Origin: Yeguia hominis
GTDB taxonomy: Bacteria > Bacillota > Clostridia > Oscillospirales > Acutalibacteraceae
Assembly (NCBI RefSeq): GCF_014384705.1
Contig: NZ_JACRSN010000029.1
Location: forward strand, 1 to 13,993
Reading direction: 5' to 3'
Length of the DNA stretch: 13,993 nt
Shown here: piece by piece, positions 1 through 6,659 of the stretch
How the letters are laid out: each line of letters opens with the position of its first letter
How positions within the stretch are numbered: position 1 is the first letter of the stretch
Notes under the pieces: model-generated
Database searches by the model: none
Seen by the model: the letters and a program-made list of their open reading frames with translations, nothing else
Told to the model about the DNA's origin: nothing
Program-made: the position numbers and the translations under genes

Positions 1-222
1 AGCAAGAACTTTTGCTACCAGCTCATATTTTTCTTCTGCTGTCCACACCTTGTTCTGATTTTTATGTTGCAGTGCTTCTGGACCACAAGCATCTTCTGTT
101 CGAACCCAAATCCGAACCGAATCGTGAAATCGCTTTTCCTTTACTCCGTCTGGTGTTTCTGGCCATTTCCCTTGTCGGTATAATTCCACGCACTTCTTCT
201 TGTACTCGTAGCTGTATCGCAT
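1..222 (-). CDS. IS3-family transposase OrfA, N-terminal part (left copy)
   Basis: The minus-strand frame from the ATG at 222 is open to the window edge and gives 74 residues, identical in protein sequence to the right copy. It begins MRYSYEYKKKCVELYRQGKW and continues through a short helical DNA-binding region to ALQHKNQNKVWTAEEKYEL. This is the look of the helix-turn-helix OrfA of IS3/IS150-type elements, which binds the element ends; the catalytic DDE domain is in OrfB, outside the window. The likely ribosome binding site, a GGGGG run about 7 bases before the ATG, lies inside the terminal hairpin. The gene is cut by the contig edge; whether the full gene is intact is unknown. Confidence 0.8.
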   Translation of the reverse strand, partial: MRYSYEYKKKCVELYRQGKWPETPDGVKEKRFHDSVRIWVRTEDACGPEALQHKNQNKVWTAEEKYELVAKVLA

Positions 223-227
223 AAAAA

Positions 228-261
228 TACCCCCAATACTGGGTGTCCAGTATTGGGGGTA
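228..261 (-). repeat. Perfect hairpin at the IS end (left copy)
   Basis: Arms TACCCCCAATACTGG and CCAGTATTGGGGGTA are exact reverse complements (15 bp) around a 4-base loop, ACAC when read in the IS direction. Read on the minus strand it is followed by TTTTTATG, so it has the form of an intrinsic terminator and also holds the GGGGG that would serve as the orfA ribosome binding site. It probably limits transposase expression from outside transcripts (inference). Confidence 0.8.
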
Positions 262-263
262 CA

Positions 264-575
264 TATCATTTCCGGTCTGCTGCTTTTTTGTTATCAAAAT
301 ATTAAACGCCACGGTGTAAAGCTCTGGCTCTGCACTGACTTTGTGGATTGTCCTGTCAAGCAGATCCCCCTCGGACGGGCTGATTCACGGACAGTCCAAT
401 CGTTGCCGCATACAGAATACCTTGTGGGAAACATCCGTCTAGGCGGCCTTATGAAAAAATGGCGTTCCGTGAGGAGTGCGTAACGCTGCAGTCCCCTGGC
501 AAAATGTTAGAAGTGGATGTGAAGCCTCTCCGGCAAAATTGCGGTAAAACTGGCGGTGCCGATCGGAAAAGCATG
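264..575. other. About 310 bp without a recognisable gene
   Basis: Between the left IS and the end of the aldo/keto reductase gene there is no reading frame I recognise. The longest one (plus strand, to 483) starts inside the IS hairpin, has no ribosome binding site and gives a 76-residue product that resembles nothing known to me. Minus-strand frames are broken by stops. An imperfect inverted pair (GATTGTCCTGT at 346-356 against ACAGTCCAATC at 391-401, 9 of 11 pairing) hints at some RNA structure. It may be remnant sequence left when the IS inserted, or the 3' flank of a gene now lost. Confidence 0.5.
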
Positions 576-1535
576 TCAGATGGCACCGACGATTTTATGC
601 GGGACATACGGCTCTTCTAAAAACGCCAGGTCTTTTTCGGATAGGGAGACCGAAAAACTTCCGGCGGCATCGTCAAAATAGGCGGCTTTTGTTGCGCCGA
701 TCAGCGCGGAGGTGACGCCCTTTGCAAACAGCCAGGCAAGCGCAATCTGGGACATGCTGCAATGATAGGTTTCCGCAAGCGCTGCTACCCGATTGACAAT
801 TTCCAGATCAGATGTTTTGGTGCGGTCATATTTTCCGGCGGCAACGACGTCGGTTCTGCTGCGCAGGGTATCAGCAGACCAATGACGCGAAAGTCGTCCG
901 GCGGCAAGCGGGCTGTACGGCGTCAATACCACGCCCTGTTCCCGGCAAATCGGAATGAGTTCCCGTTCATCTTCCCGATAGAGCAGATTATAATGGTTCT
1001 GCATGGAGACAAATTTTGTCCATCCATTTTTTTCAGCAGCCGTTTGCAGGTTTGCAAATTGATATCCGTACATTGCAGAAGCACCCAGCGCGCGAACCTT
1101 GCCTGCCTGCACCAGATTGTGGAGAGCCTCCATCGTTTCTTCCACAGGGGTTCCGTAATCAAAGCGGTGGATAATCAGCAGATCAATATAATCTGTGCCC
1201 AGACGTTTGAGGGAACCTTCGACTTCTCTGGGAATGGCCTCTTTGGAGAGATGCCCCTCGTTGAAATAAACTTTTGTTGCAAGCACGACTTTTTCGCGCG
1301 AAACATTCTTTTTGAGCGCGCGGCCCAGATACTCTTCGCTGGTTCCGGCGGAGTAACAGTTTGCGGTGTCGAAAAAATTGACACCAAGTTCCAATGCATG
1401 CCGGATGATGGCTTCGCTTTCTTCAGGATTCAGGGTCCATGCATGCATTTTGCTTGCAGGGTCGCCGAAACTCATGCAGCCAACACACAGGCGTGAGATC
1501 GAAATCCCGGAGGATCCCAAAGTTCCGTATTCCAT
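576..1535 (-). CDS. Aldo/keto reductase, YajO-like
   Basis: A 319-residue (beta/alpha)8-barrel NADPH-dependent oxidoreductase of the aldo-keto reductase superfamily, reducing aldehydes or ketones in the cytoplasm; the physiological substrate cannot be told. The catalytic tetrad is visible: Asp56 and Tyr61 in FFDTANCYSAG, Lys88 in LATKVYF and His123 in LLIIHRFD. The N-terminal strand (YGTLGSSGISISRLCVGCMSFG) and the cofactor-binding C-terminal part (ALAWLFAKGVTSALIGATKA) are typical, and the length is normal. The ATG at 1535 has GGGAG 8 bases upstream. It is transcribed alone and divergently from spoVAE, away from that gene and towards the IS. Family is certain, exact role open; a general detoxification or sugar aldehyde role is possible. 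Confidence 0.92.
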   Translation of the reverse strand: MEYGTLGSSGISISRLCVGCMSFGDPASKMHAWTLNPEESEAIIRHALELGVNFFDTANCYSAGTSEEYLGRALKKNVSREKVVLATKVYFNEGHLSKEAIPREVEGSLKRLGTDYIDLLIIHRFDYGTPVEETMEALHNLVQAGKVRALGASAMYGYQFANLQTAAEKNGWTKFVSMQNHYNLLYREDERELIPICREQGVVLTPYSPLAAGRLSRHWSADTLRSRTDVVAAGKYDRTKTSDLEIVNRVAALAETYHCSMSQIALAWLFAKGVTSALIGATKAAYFDDAAGSFSVSLSEKDLAFLEEPYVPHKIVGAI

Positions 1536-1606
1536 AGCGATTTGCTCCCTTCTGCGGATCCTTGTTCCGCGAAAAAATATTCGTGAACGGGTGCCGTTGT
1601 TTTTTT

Positions 1607-1637
1607 ATTATATTTCATAAAGCTGACTTTAGGGCAA
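1607..1637 (-). promoter_or_regulatory. Probable promoter of the aldo/keto reductase gene
   Basis: On the minus strand there is a perfect -10 box TATAAT (1612 to 1607). The best -35 candidate is TTGCCC (1637 to 1632) with a long 19-base spacer, so the -35 assignment is weak. The predicted leader would be about 65 bases. Confidence 0.45.
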
Positions 1638-1716
1638 GCATTTCCTGAAAAGACCCGACTGCTGCATATCCGTTGCAAAAGAGGAAACAATAGCAAAAAA
1701 CAAAAGGAGTCTTTTT

Positions 1717-2073
1717 ATGGAATATGGGAAGGCCTTTCTGATTGGCGGCCTGATCTGCGTGATCGGGCAGCTTTTGATCGATTACACCAAGCTGACACCC
1801 GCAAGAATTTTAGTCGCGTTCGTGACACTCGGCGTCTTTTTAACGGCCGTTGGCATCTACGAGCCATTGGTAGAATTCGCAGGCGCAGGCGCGACTGTTC
1901 CGCTGAGCGGGTTTGGGTACACGCTGGCGAAAGGCGTGGAGGAAGCCGTAAAAAAGGATGGCTTCTTGGGAATCTTTACGGGGGGATTTACAGCCTGTTC
2001 CGCCGGAGTCGGCGCGGCGGTCTTTTTGGCGCTGCTTGCATCGCTTGTTTCCAAATCCGGGGATAAGTCGTGA
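1717..2073 (+). CDS. spoVAE: Stage V sporulation protein AE (SpoVAE)
   Basis: A 118-residue inner-membrane protein of the SpoVA channel complex, which moves dipicolinic acid (with calcium) into the forespore during sporulation and releases it at germination. Hydrophobic segments lie at about residues 5-22, 31-51 and 93-112, and the family hallmark GAGATVPLSGFG is at 56-67, followed by the LAKGVEEAVKKDGFLG stretch. Length matches the family. The ATG at 1717 is preceded by AAAGGAG with 7 bases spacing. SpoVAE genes usually sit with spoVAC and spoVAD; here no such partner is adjacent, the upstream neighbour is divergent and a terminator follows, so it is a single-gene unit. I found no convincing sigma-G promoter. 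The name is secure; distinguishing AE subtypes (AEa/AEb) is less so, although the features fit AEb. Confidence 0.92.
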   Translation: MEYGKAFLIGGLICVIGQLLIDYTKLTPARILVAFVTLGVFLTAVGIYEPLVEFAGAGATVPLSGFGYTLAKGVEEAVKKDGFLGIFTGGFTACSAGVGAAVFLALLASLVSKSGDKS

Positions 2074-2097
2074 GAGAATCATTTGAGAAAAAGAAAA

Positions 2098-2130
2098 GGC
2101 GGTGAAACATTCACCGCCCGCTTTTCTTTT
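2098..2130 (+). terminator. Intrinsic terminator after spoVAE
   Basis: Arms GGCGGTGAA and TTCACCGCC form a perfect 9-bp stem around ACA, followed by CG and then CTTTTCTTTT. It starts 24 bases after the spoVAE stop codon. Confidence 0.9.
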
Positions 2131-2139
2131 GGATTGTTT

Positions 2140-2292
2140 TTACTGGATGGAGCAGTCCAGATACCGCTCAAGTTCTTCTTCATCCTTTTTGCGTTTGTCA
2201 AAAATCAGCAGAACGGCTCCGGCTGCTACAAGCAGAGCGGCAGCTCCTGCAAGAATTGCAAAAATTAAGCCAAGTTTACTTTTCTTTTTCAA
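2140..2292 (-). CDS. Small single-pass membrane protein, hypothetical
   Basis: A 50-residue protein with a lysine-rich start (MKKKSKLG), one hydrophobic helix at about residues 8-31 (rich in Ala, Leu, Val) and a charged tail (FDKRKKDEEELERYLDCSIQ). I take the TTG at 2292 as the start because ACGGAGGTG, a near-perfect ribosome binding site, stands 6 bases before it; a longer frame opening at 2355 would put this site inside the coding region. A strong promoter lies just upstream. The lone helix could be a membrane anchor or an uncleaved signal; there is no lipobox. I do not recognise the family. It lies between the spoVAE terminator and the rpsT terminator, so it is probably its own transcript. 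Confidence 0.7.
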   Translation of the reverse strand: MKKKSKLGLIFAILAGAAALLVAAGAVLLIFDKRKKDEEELERYLDCSIQ

Positions 2293-2343
2293 AGTAAAGC
2301 ACCTCCGTAAATTGATCGCCTCCGAAGTATCCTCGCTGACTTT

Positions 2344-2372
2344 ATCATACCCCAATTATAGGAAAAAGTCAA
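2344..2372 (-). promoter_or_regulatory. Sigma-A promoter of the small membrane protein gene
   Basis: Minus-strand TTGACT (2372 to 2367), 17 bases, then TATGAT (2349 to 2344): near-consensus at both boxes. A TATAAT-like stretch also occurs in the spacer region (2360 to 2355). The predicted leader is about 45 bases. Confidence 0.75.
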
Positions 2373-2380
2373 CCTTGCGG

Positions 2381-2412
2381 AAAAGCAAAAAGCAGGGCAC
2401 ATGGCCTCTGCT
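2381..2412 (-). terminator. Intrinsic terminator of rpsT
   Basis: Reading the minus strand, AGCAG-A-GGC (2412 to 2404) pairs with GCCCTGCT (2398 to 2391) with a single bulged A and a 5-base loop, followed by TTTTGCTTTT. It lies just downstream of the rpsT stop codon. Confidence 0.75.
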
Positions 2413-2435
2413 TCTTCTCTGAACGTATTTAGAGC

Positions 2436-2696
2436 TTAAGCGCTTGCGTTGAGCTTGCGTGCAAGAGCGGCTTTCCTTCTGGCAGCGGTATTCTTGTGAA
2501 GGATTCCTTTTGCAGCGGCCTTGTCGATTTTTTTCATCGCGACACGAACAGCCTCTACCTTATTTTCAGAACCGCTCTCAATTGCGAGATTCGCCTTCTT
2601 GATATTCGTCTTGAGATCCGAATTCACCGCTTTGTTGAGCATAGTTTTCGTCGCAATCACCTTAACGCGCTTTTTGGCCGATTTAATGTTGGGCAT
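2436..2696 (-). CDS. rpsT: 30S ribosomal protein S20
   Basis: An 86-residue, very basic, helical protein that binds 16S rRNA early in small-subunit assembly. The start MPNIKSAKKRVKV and the conserved C-terminal block GILHKNTAARRK (64-75) identify it clearly, and the length is normal. The ATG at 2696 has a near-perfect AAGGAGGTG site 6 bases upstream, as expected for a highly expressed gene. It is divergent from gpr, an order also seen in Bacillus subtilis (known synteny). An inverted repeat in its leader could take part in control; S20 regulates its own translation in Escherichia coli, but whether that applies here is not shown. Confidence 0.97.
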   Translation of the reverse strand: MPNIKSAKKRVKVIATKTMLNKAVNSDLKTNIKKANLAIESGSENKVEAVRVAMKKIDKAAAKGILHKNTAARRKAALARKLNASA

Positions 2697-2715
2697 CGTC
2701 CCACCTCCTTCACCT

Positions 2716-2735
2716 TATCATGAATGTACATGATA
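2716..2735. repeat. Inverted repeat at the rpsT transcription start
   Basis: Arms TATCATG and CATGATA (7 bp, perfect) around AATGTA. It abuts the -10 box of rpsT and covers the predicted start of transcription, so it could be an operator. It could also be chance in an AT-rich leader. Confidence 0.5.
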
Positions 2736-2763
2736 TTTTACCACGGAATGCAAGAAAAATCAA
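2735..2763 (-). promoter_or_regulatory. Sigma-A promoter of rpsT
   Basis: Minus-strand TTGATT (2763 to 2758), a 17-base spacer, then TAAAAT (2740 to 2735). The transcript would start near 2728, giving a leader of about 30 bases. Confidence 0.7.
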
Positions 2764-2865
2764 GAATAAATTGAGGAAATTCCAAGCTTTTTCCTTTGTT
2801 TGTGCAAGGAGCGCAATATCCTGTTCCCAAAAAGAAATCAATCACAAGATAGGGAGGGTCAAACT

Positions 2866-3732
2866 ATGATTTTTCGGACAGATCTTGCTTTGGAAGCTGC
2901 CGAAGAGGAAGATGAAGACGGCGTTTTTACGTCTGTCGAGCCACAGGGAGACTGTACGGTCACACGGGTGAAAATTCTGCCGTCCGCATCCCGCCGGGTC
3001 GGAAAGCCGGCCGGAACGTATATTACAGCGGAATTTCCTCCGTTTTCCGACCACGTCCGCGACAGCGATCAGGACATCACGCTGCTCAGCGAGGAGCTCC
3101 GCGCGCTTTTGCCGGATGGGCCGATTCTGGTTGCAGGACTGGGAAACCGCGATATCACGCCGGATGCATTGGGGCCGAAAGCAGCAGATCGAATCCTAGC
3201 CACCCGGCATGTTCGGAAAGAACTGGCACGTGTTGCGGGAATGGAAAACCTGCGGGCAGTTTCGGTTTTGGTTCCCGGCGTTCTGGGAGATACCGGAATT
3301 GAAACTGCGGAAGCGCTCGAAATTATGGTCAGCCGGCTTCATCCTGCCGGCGTAATTGCAATTGACGCGCTGGCAGCCCGCAGTTTGCGCCGGCTGGGCA
3401 ATACGGTCCAGATTTCTGACTCCGGAATTGCGCCAGGATCCGGAATCGGGAATATGCGGCCGCCGCTGAGCCGGGAAACACTGGGGGTTCCGGTGATTGG
3501 CGTCGGTGTCCCGACGGTGGTGAGCGGCTCCACCTTTGCGGCGGATCTTTTGGGTGCGGACGACCATGACCGCGAAGCGCTCAGCCGAATCATTGCGCCG
3601 ACCGATAATATCATGGTTACGGTCCGCGAGGTCGATCTTCTTATTTCCAGAGCTTCCGATCTGGTTGCGATGGCCGTCAATTTGGCGTTAAATCCCGGAT
3701 TTACCGCCGATGAATATGCGCGTTTGGCTTGA
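2866..3732 (+). CDS. gpr: Germination protease GPR (spore protease)
   Basis: A 288-residue atypical aspartic endopeptidase (family A25) that degrades small acid-soluble spore proteins at germination; it is made in the forespore as an inactive zymogen. Asp100 in GLGNRDITPDALGP and Asp167 in VIAIDALAARS match the two catalytic aspartates known from Bacillus megaterium. Other hallmarks are VPGVLGDTGIETAE (137-150) and SDSGIAPGSGIGNMR (184-198). The ATG at 2866 is chosen because GGGAGGG stands 8 bases before it; a frame opening at 2800 adds 22 residues without family likeness. With this start the pro-segment before the self-processing site RTD/LALEA is only 6 residues, against about 15 in Bacillus. 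The protein is also shorter than the roughly 370-residue Bacillus enzyme. No clear sigma-F or sigma-G promoter was found by eye. Confidence 0.95.
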   Translation: MIFRTDLALEAAEEEDEDGVFTSVEPQGDCTVTRVKILPSASRRVGKPAGTYITAEFPPFSDHVRDSDQDITLLSEELRALLPDGPILVAGLGNRDITPDALGPKAADRILATRHVRKELARVAGMENLRAVSVLVPGVLGDTGIETAEALEIMVSRLHPAGVIAIDALAARSLRRLGNTVQISDSGIAPGSGIGNMRPPLSRETLGVPVIGVGVPTVVSGSTFAADLLGADDHDREALSRIIAPTDNIMVTVREVDLLISRASDLVAMAVNLALNPGFTADEYARLA

Positions 3733-3779
3733 TGTTCCGGAAAAAACTGCCACCTGCAGCGAATGTTCATGAATTCTTC

Positions 3780-3808
3780 TTTCTTTTCAGGAATGGCTAT
3801 GTTATACT
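3780..3808 (+). promoter_or_regulatory. Possible secA promoter
   Basis: The -10 box TATACT (3803-3808) is good, but the hexamer 17 bases upstream (TTTCTT, 3780-3785) matches the -35 consensus poorly. The leader to the secA start would be about 100 bases. No terminator is apparent after gpr, so some read-through from gpr is possible. Confidence 0.4.
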
Positions 3809-3913
3809 ATAAACTAGGTATCGCCATGAAATTTTGTTTGGCGGTATGACGGCATTTTCGGGGGCAGACGCCTTGCTCCTTCCATTTAAAATTTCCTGAA
3901 ACAGGTGGTAGCA

Positions 3914-6652
3914 ATGGGACTCCTTACAAAATTATTTGGAAACTATAGCAAGCGGGAACTCAAACGGATAGATCCCCTTGTACAGCAGGTTCTGAGCCTG
4001 GACAGCCATTACGCAGCGATGTCGGACGCGGAGCTGAAAGCGCAGACGCCGGCCCTTAAAGCGCGTCTTGCTGCCGGAGAAACGCTCGAGGATATTCTCC
4101 CGGATGCCTTCGCGGTCTGTCGGGAGGCTGCTTGGCGTGTGCTGGGCGAGAAACACTATCCGGTTCAGATTATCGGCGGAATTGTGCTGCATCAGGGCCG
4201 GATCAGCGAAATGAAAACCGGTGAGGGTAAAACCCTCGTTTCCACCTTGCCTGCTTACCTCAATGCGCTTTCCGGCAAGGGCGTGCACATTGTGACGGTC
4301 AACGACTATCTTGCCCGACGCGACTCCGAATGGATGGGAAAAATTTACCGATTCCTCGGGCTGTCGGTCGGCCTGATTGTCCATGACCTTGAAAATGCGG
4401 ATCGCAAGGCCGCTTACGCTGCCGATATCACCTATGGTACAAACAATGAATTGGGCTTTGATTATCTGCGGGACAATATGGTCATCTACAAGGAAAACAA
4501 GGTGCAGCGCGGACACAATTATGCCATCGTCGACGAGGTGGACTCGATTTTGATCGATGAAGCGCGGACACCGCTCATCATTTCCGGGCGCGGAGATAAA
4601 TCAACCGAACTCTATACGCTTGCGGATCGGTTTGCCAAGACGCTTCGGATGGTAAAGATTGCCGATCTGGACGATAAGGAAGACAACGATGCGCTTTACA
4701 GCGACGCGGATTTCCTGGTCAACGAAAAAGCGAAAACGGCAACTTTAACGCCGTCCGGCGTCAAAAAGGCAGAAGCCTATTTCAACATTGAAAATCTGAC
4801 CGACGCGGACAATATTACGCTGCAGCACCATATCAACCAGGCAATCAAAGCGCGCGGCGTGATGCAGCGCGATGTGGATTATGTGGTCAAAGACGGCGAA
4901 GTGATTATCGTCGATGAGTTTACCGGGCGTTTGATGTATGGACGGCGGTACAACGAAGGGCTCCATCAGGCAATTGAGGCAAAAGAAGGCGTGAAGGTTG
5001 CCCGGGAGAGCAAAACGCTGGCAACAATTACCTTCCAGAATTTCTTCCGTCTGTACAGCAAGCTTTCCGGCATGACCGGTACTGCAATGACAGAAGAGGC
5101 CGAATTCCGTGAGATTTATAAGCTGGACGTCGTAGAGATTCCGACCAACCGGCCGATGCAGCGAATCGACCAGCCGGACGTTGTGTACAAAACCGAAAAA
5201 GCAAAGTTTAACGCGGTCATCAATGATATCGTCGAGCATCACGCGAAGGGACAGCCGGTGCTGGTCGGTACGATTTCGATTGAAAAATCGGAACTGCTGA
5301 GCAAGCTTCTGAAGGCGCGCGGCGTCAAACACGAGGTGCTCAACGCGAAGCACCACGAAAAAGAGGCGGAGATTGTTGCACAGGCAGGGCATCTTGGTGC
5401 AGTGACCATTGCGACGAATATGGCGGGCCGCGGAACCGATATCAAGCTTGGCGGAAATGCCGAGTTTATGGCAAAGGCGGAAATGCGCCGAATGCAGTTT
5501 ACAGAGGAGCAGATCAGCGAGTCGACCTCTTACGCCGATACGGAGGATGAGGACATTCTCCTTGCGCGCAAGACGTTTGCCGAACTGAGCGAATCCTATA
5601 AAAAACAGATTGCCGAAGAAGCCGAGGCGGTCCGCAATGCAGGCGGCCTCTACATCATCGGTACGGAACGGCATGAATCACGCCGGATTGATAACCAGCT
5701 CCGCGGACGTTCCGGCCGACAGGGAGATCCCGGAGAAAGCCGGTTCTATATCTCGCTGGAGGACGACCTGATGCGGCTGTTTGGCGGCGAACGCATCAGC
5801 ATGATGATGGAACGGATGAATATCGACGAAGATTTGCCGATTGAAAACGGCATGCTGTCGAACTCCATTGAAAATGCACAGAGGAAAGTCGAAGGACGCA
5901 ACTTTGCAATCCGGAAAAATGTTCTGCAATATGACGACGTCATGAACCGGCAGCGCGAAATTATCTACACGCAGCGCGATCAGGTGCTCAACGGGGACAA
6001 TATGAAACCGCAGATCCTGAATATGCTGGAAAAATCGATTGAGGATAACGTGGCGCGGTATCTTCCTGCGGAATCCTCGCAAGATGCGTGGGATATGAAC
6101 GGCCTGCACGAACATTATGCGGGATGGCTCATCCGGCCGGAGGAATTCCAGTATACCGAGGCCGAACTGGAAGATTTGGACCCGTCCTACCTTGTTGAGC
6201 AGCTCAAAACACGCGCGCTTGCACGTTATGAGGAGCGGGAAAAAGCGTTTGGCAAGTCGATTATGCGCGAATTGGAGCATGTGATTCTGCTGAAAAACGT
6301 CGATACCCTTTGGATGGATCATATTGACGCGATGGAAGAGCTCAAACGCGGTATCCGCTTGCGTGCGTATGGCCAGCACGATCCGGTCGTGGAATACCGG
6401 ATTGAGGGCTTCGATATGTTTGATGCGATGATTGCGGAAATTCGGGAAAATACGGCCCGCATGATGCTTACCGTGCAGCTCAAAACCCAGGAGGAGCCAA
6501 AACGCGAGCAGGTTGCGACACCGACTTCGACCAGCGCGGATGATTCGGACAAAAAGATGCCGATCCGAAAGGATAAGAAGCCTGGCAGAAACGATCCCTG
6601 CCCCTGCGGAAGCGGTCTGAAATATAAAAAATGCTGCGGACGAGGGGAATAA
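3914..6652 (+). CDS. secA: Preprotein translocase ATPase SecA
   Basis: A 912-residue peripheral membrane ATPase that drives unfolded preproteins through the SecYEG channel. Seen in order: the N-terminal MGLLTKLFGNYSKRELKRI; Walker A MKTGEGKT (100-107); VNDYLARRD; DEAD-type Walker B VDEVDSILIDEARTP (206-220); the preprotein-binding domain; the second ATPase fold with GTISIEKSE, TNMAGRGTDIKLGG and LRGRSGRQGDPGESRFY; the helical scaffold with LLKNVDTLWMDHID; and a zinc-binding SEC-C tail CPCGSGLKYKKCC. The ATG at 3914 follows AGGTGG with 5 bases spacing; a GTG at 3905 overlaps that site and is unlikely. Length and motifs are complete. The HD-domain gene follows 7 bases after the stop, so the two are probably one transcript. 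Confidence 0.98.
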   Translation: MGLLTKLFGNYSKRELKRIDPLVQQVLSLDSHYAAMSDAELKAQTPALKARLAAGETLEDILPDAFAVCREAAWRVLGEKHYPVQIIGGIVLHQGRISEMKTGEGKTLVSTLPAYLNALSGKGVHIVTVNDYLARRDSEWMGKIYRFLGLSVGLIVHDLENADRKAAYAADITYGTNNELGFDYLRDNMVIYKENKVQRGHNYAIVDEVDSILIDEARTPLIISGRGDKSTELYTLADRFAKTLRMVKIADLDDKEDNDALYSDADFLVNEKAKTATLTPSGVKKAEAYFNIENLTDADNITLQHHINQAIKARGVMQRDVDYVVKDGEVIIVDEFTGRLMYGRRYNEGLHQAIEAKEGVKVARESKTLATITFQNFFRLYSKLSGMTGTAMTEEAEFREIYKLDVVEIPTNRPMQRIDQPDVVYKTEKAKFNAVINDIVEHHAKGQPVLVGTISIEKSELLSKLLKARGVKHEVLNAKHHEKEAEIVAQAGHLGAVTIATNMAGRGTDIKLGGNAEFMAKAEMRRMQFTEEQISESTSYADTEDEDILLARKTFAELSESYKKQIAEEAEAVRNAGGLYIIGTERHESRRIDNQLRGRSGRQGDPGESRFYISLEDDLMRLFGGERISMMMERMNIDEDLPIENGMLSNSIENAQRKVEGRNFAIRKNVLQYDDVMNRQREIIYTQRDQVLNGDNMKPQILNMLEKSIEDNVARYLPAESSQDAWDMNGLHEHYAGWLIRPEEFQYTEAELEDLDPSYLVEQLKTRALARYEEREKAFGKSIMRELEHVILLKNVDTLWMDHIDAMEELKRGIRLRAYGQHDPVVEYRIEGFDMFDAMIAEIRENTARMMLTVQLKTQEEPKREQVATPTSTSADDSDKKMPIRKDKKPGRNDPCPCGSGLKYKKCCGRGE

Positions 6653-6659
6653 GAGCAAA

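Larger units (their letters stand above)
1..263 (-). mobile_element. IS3-family insertion sequence, 5' end only (left copy)
   Basis: This stretch is the reverse complement of the right end of the window with only two mismatches (positions 181 and 211). Read on the minus strand it starts with TGTACCCCCAATACTGG, a TG-initiated terminal repeat like those of IS3-family elements, followed by the start of a transposase OrfA gene. The element runs off the left edge, so its orfB and other end are not visible. The match to the other copy continues 5 more bases (TGATA, to position 268), so the true IS end could be at 263 or 268. The target duplication cannot be checked because neither far end is present. 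Confidence 0.85.

Noticed and set aside
12..224. 70-residue open frame antisense to the transposase at the left end (mirrored at 13770-13982)
   Set aside because: It is the reverse-strand shadow of orfA, without a ribosome binding site, and the OrfA frame has clear family likeness.
253..483. 76-residue open frame in the gap by the left IS
   Set aside because: It begins inside the IS hairpin, has no ribosome binding site and its product resembles no family I know.
540..610. Terminator for the aldo/keto reductase gene from GGTGCC/GGCACC pairing
   Set aside because: One arm lies in the coding end, there is a bulge and no T-run follows.
2800..2865. Upstream extension of GPR by 22 residues
   Set aside because: The extension has no family likeness and would place the GGGAGGG ribosome binding site inside the coding region.
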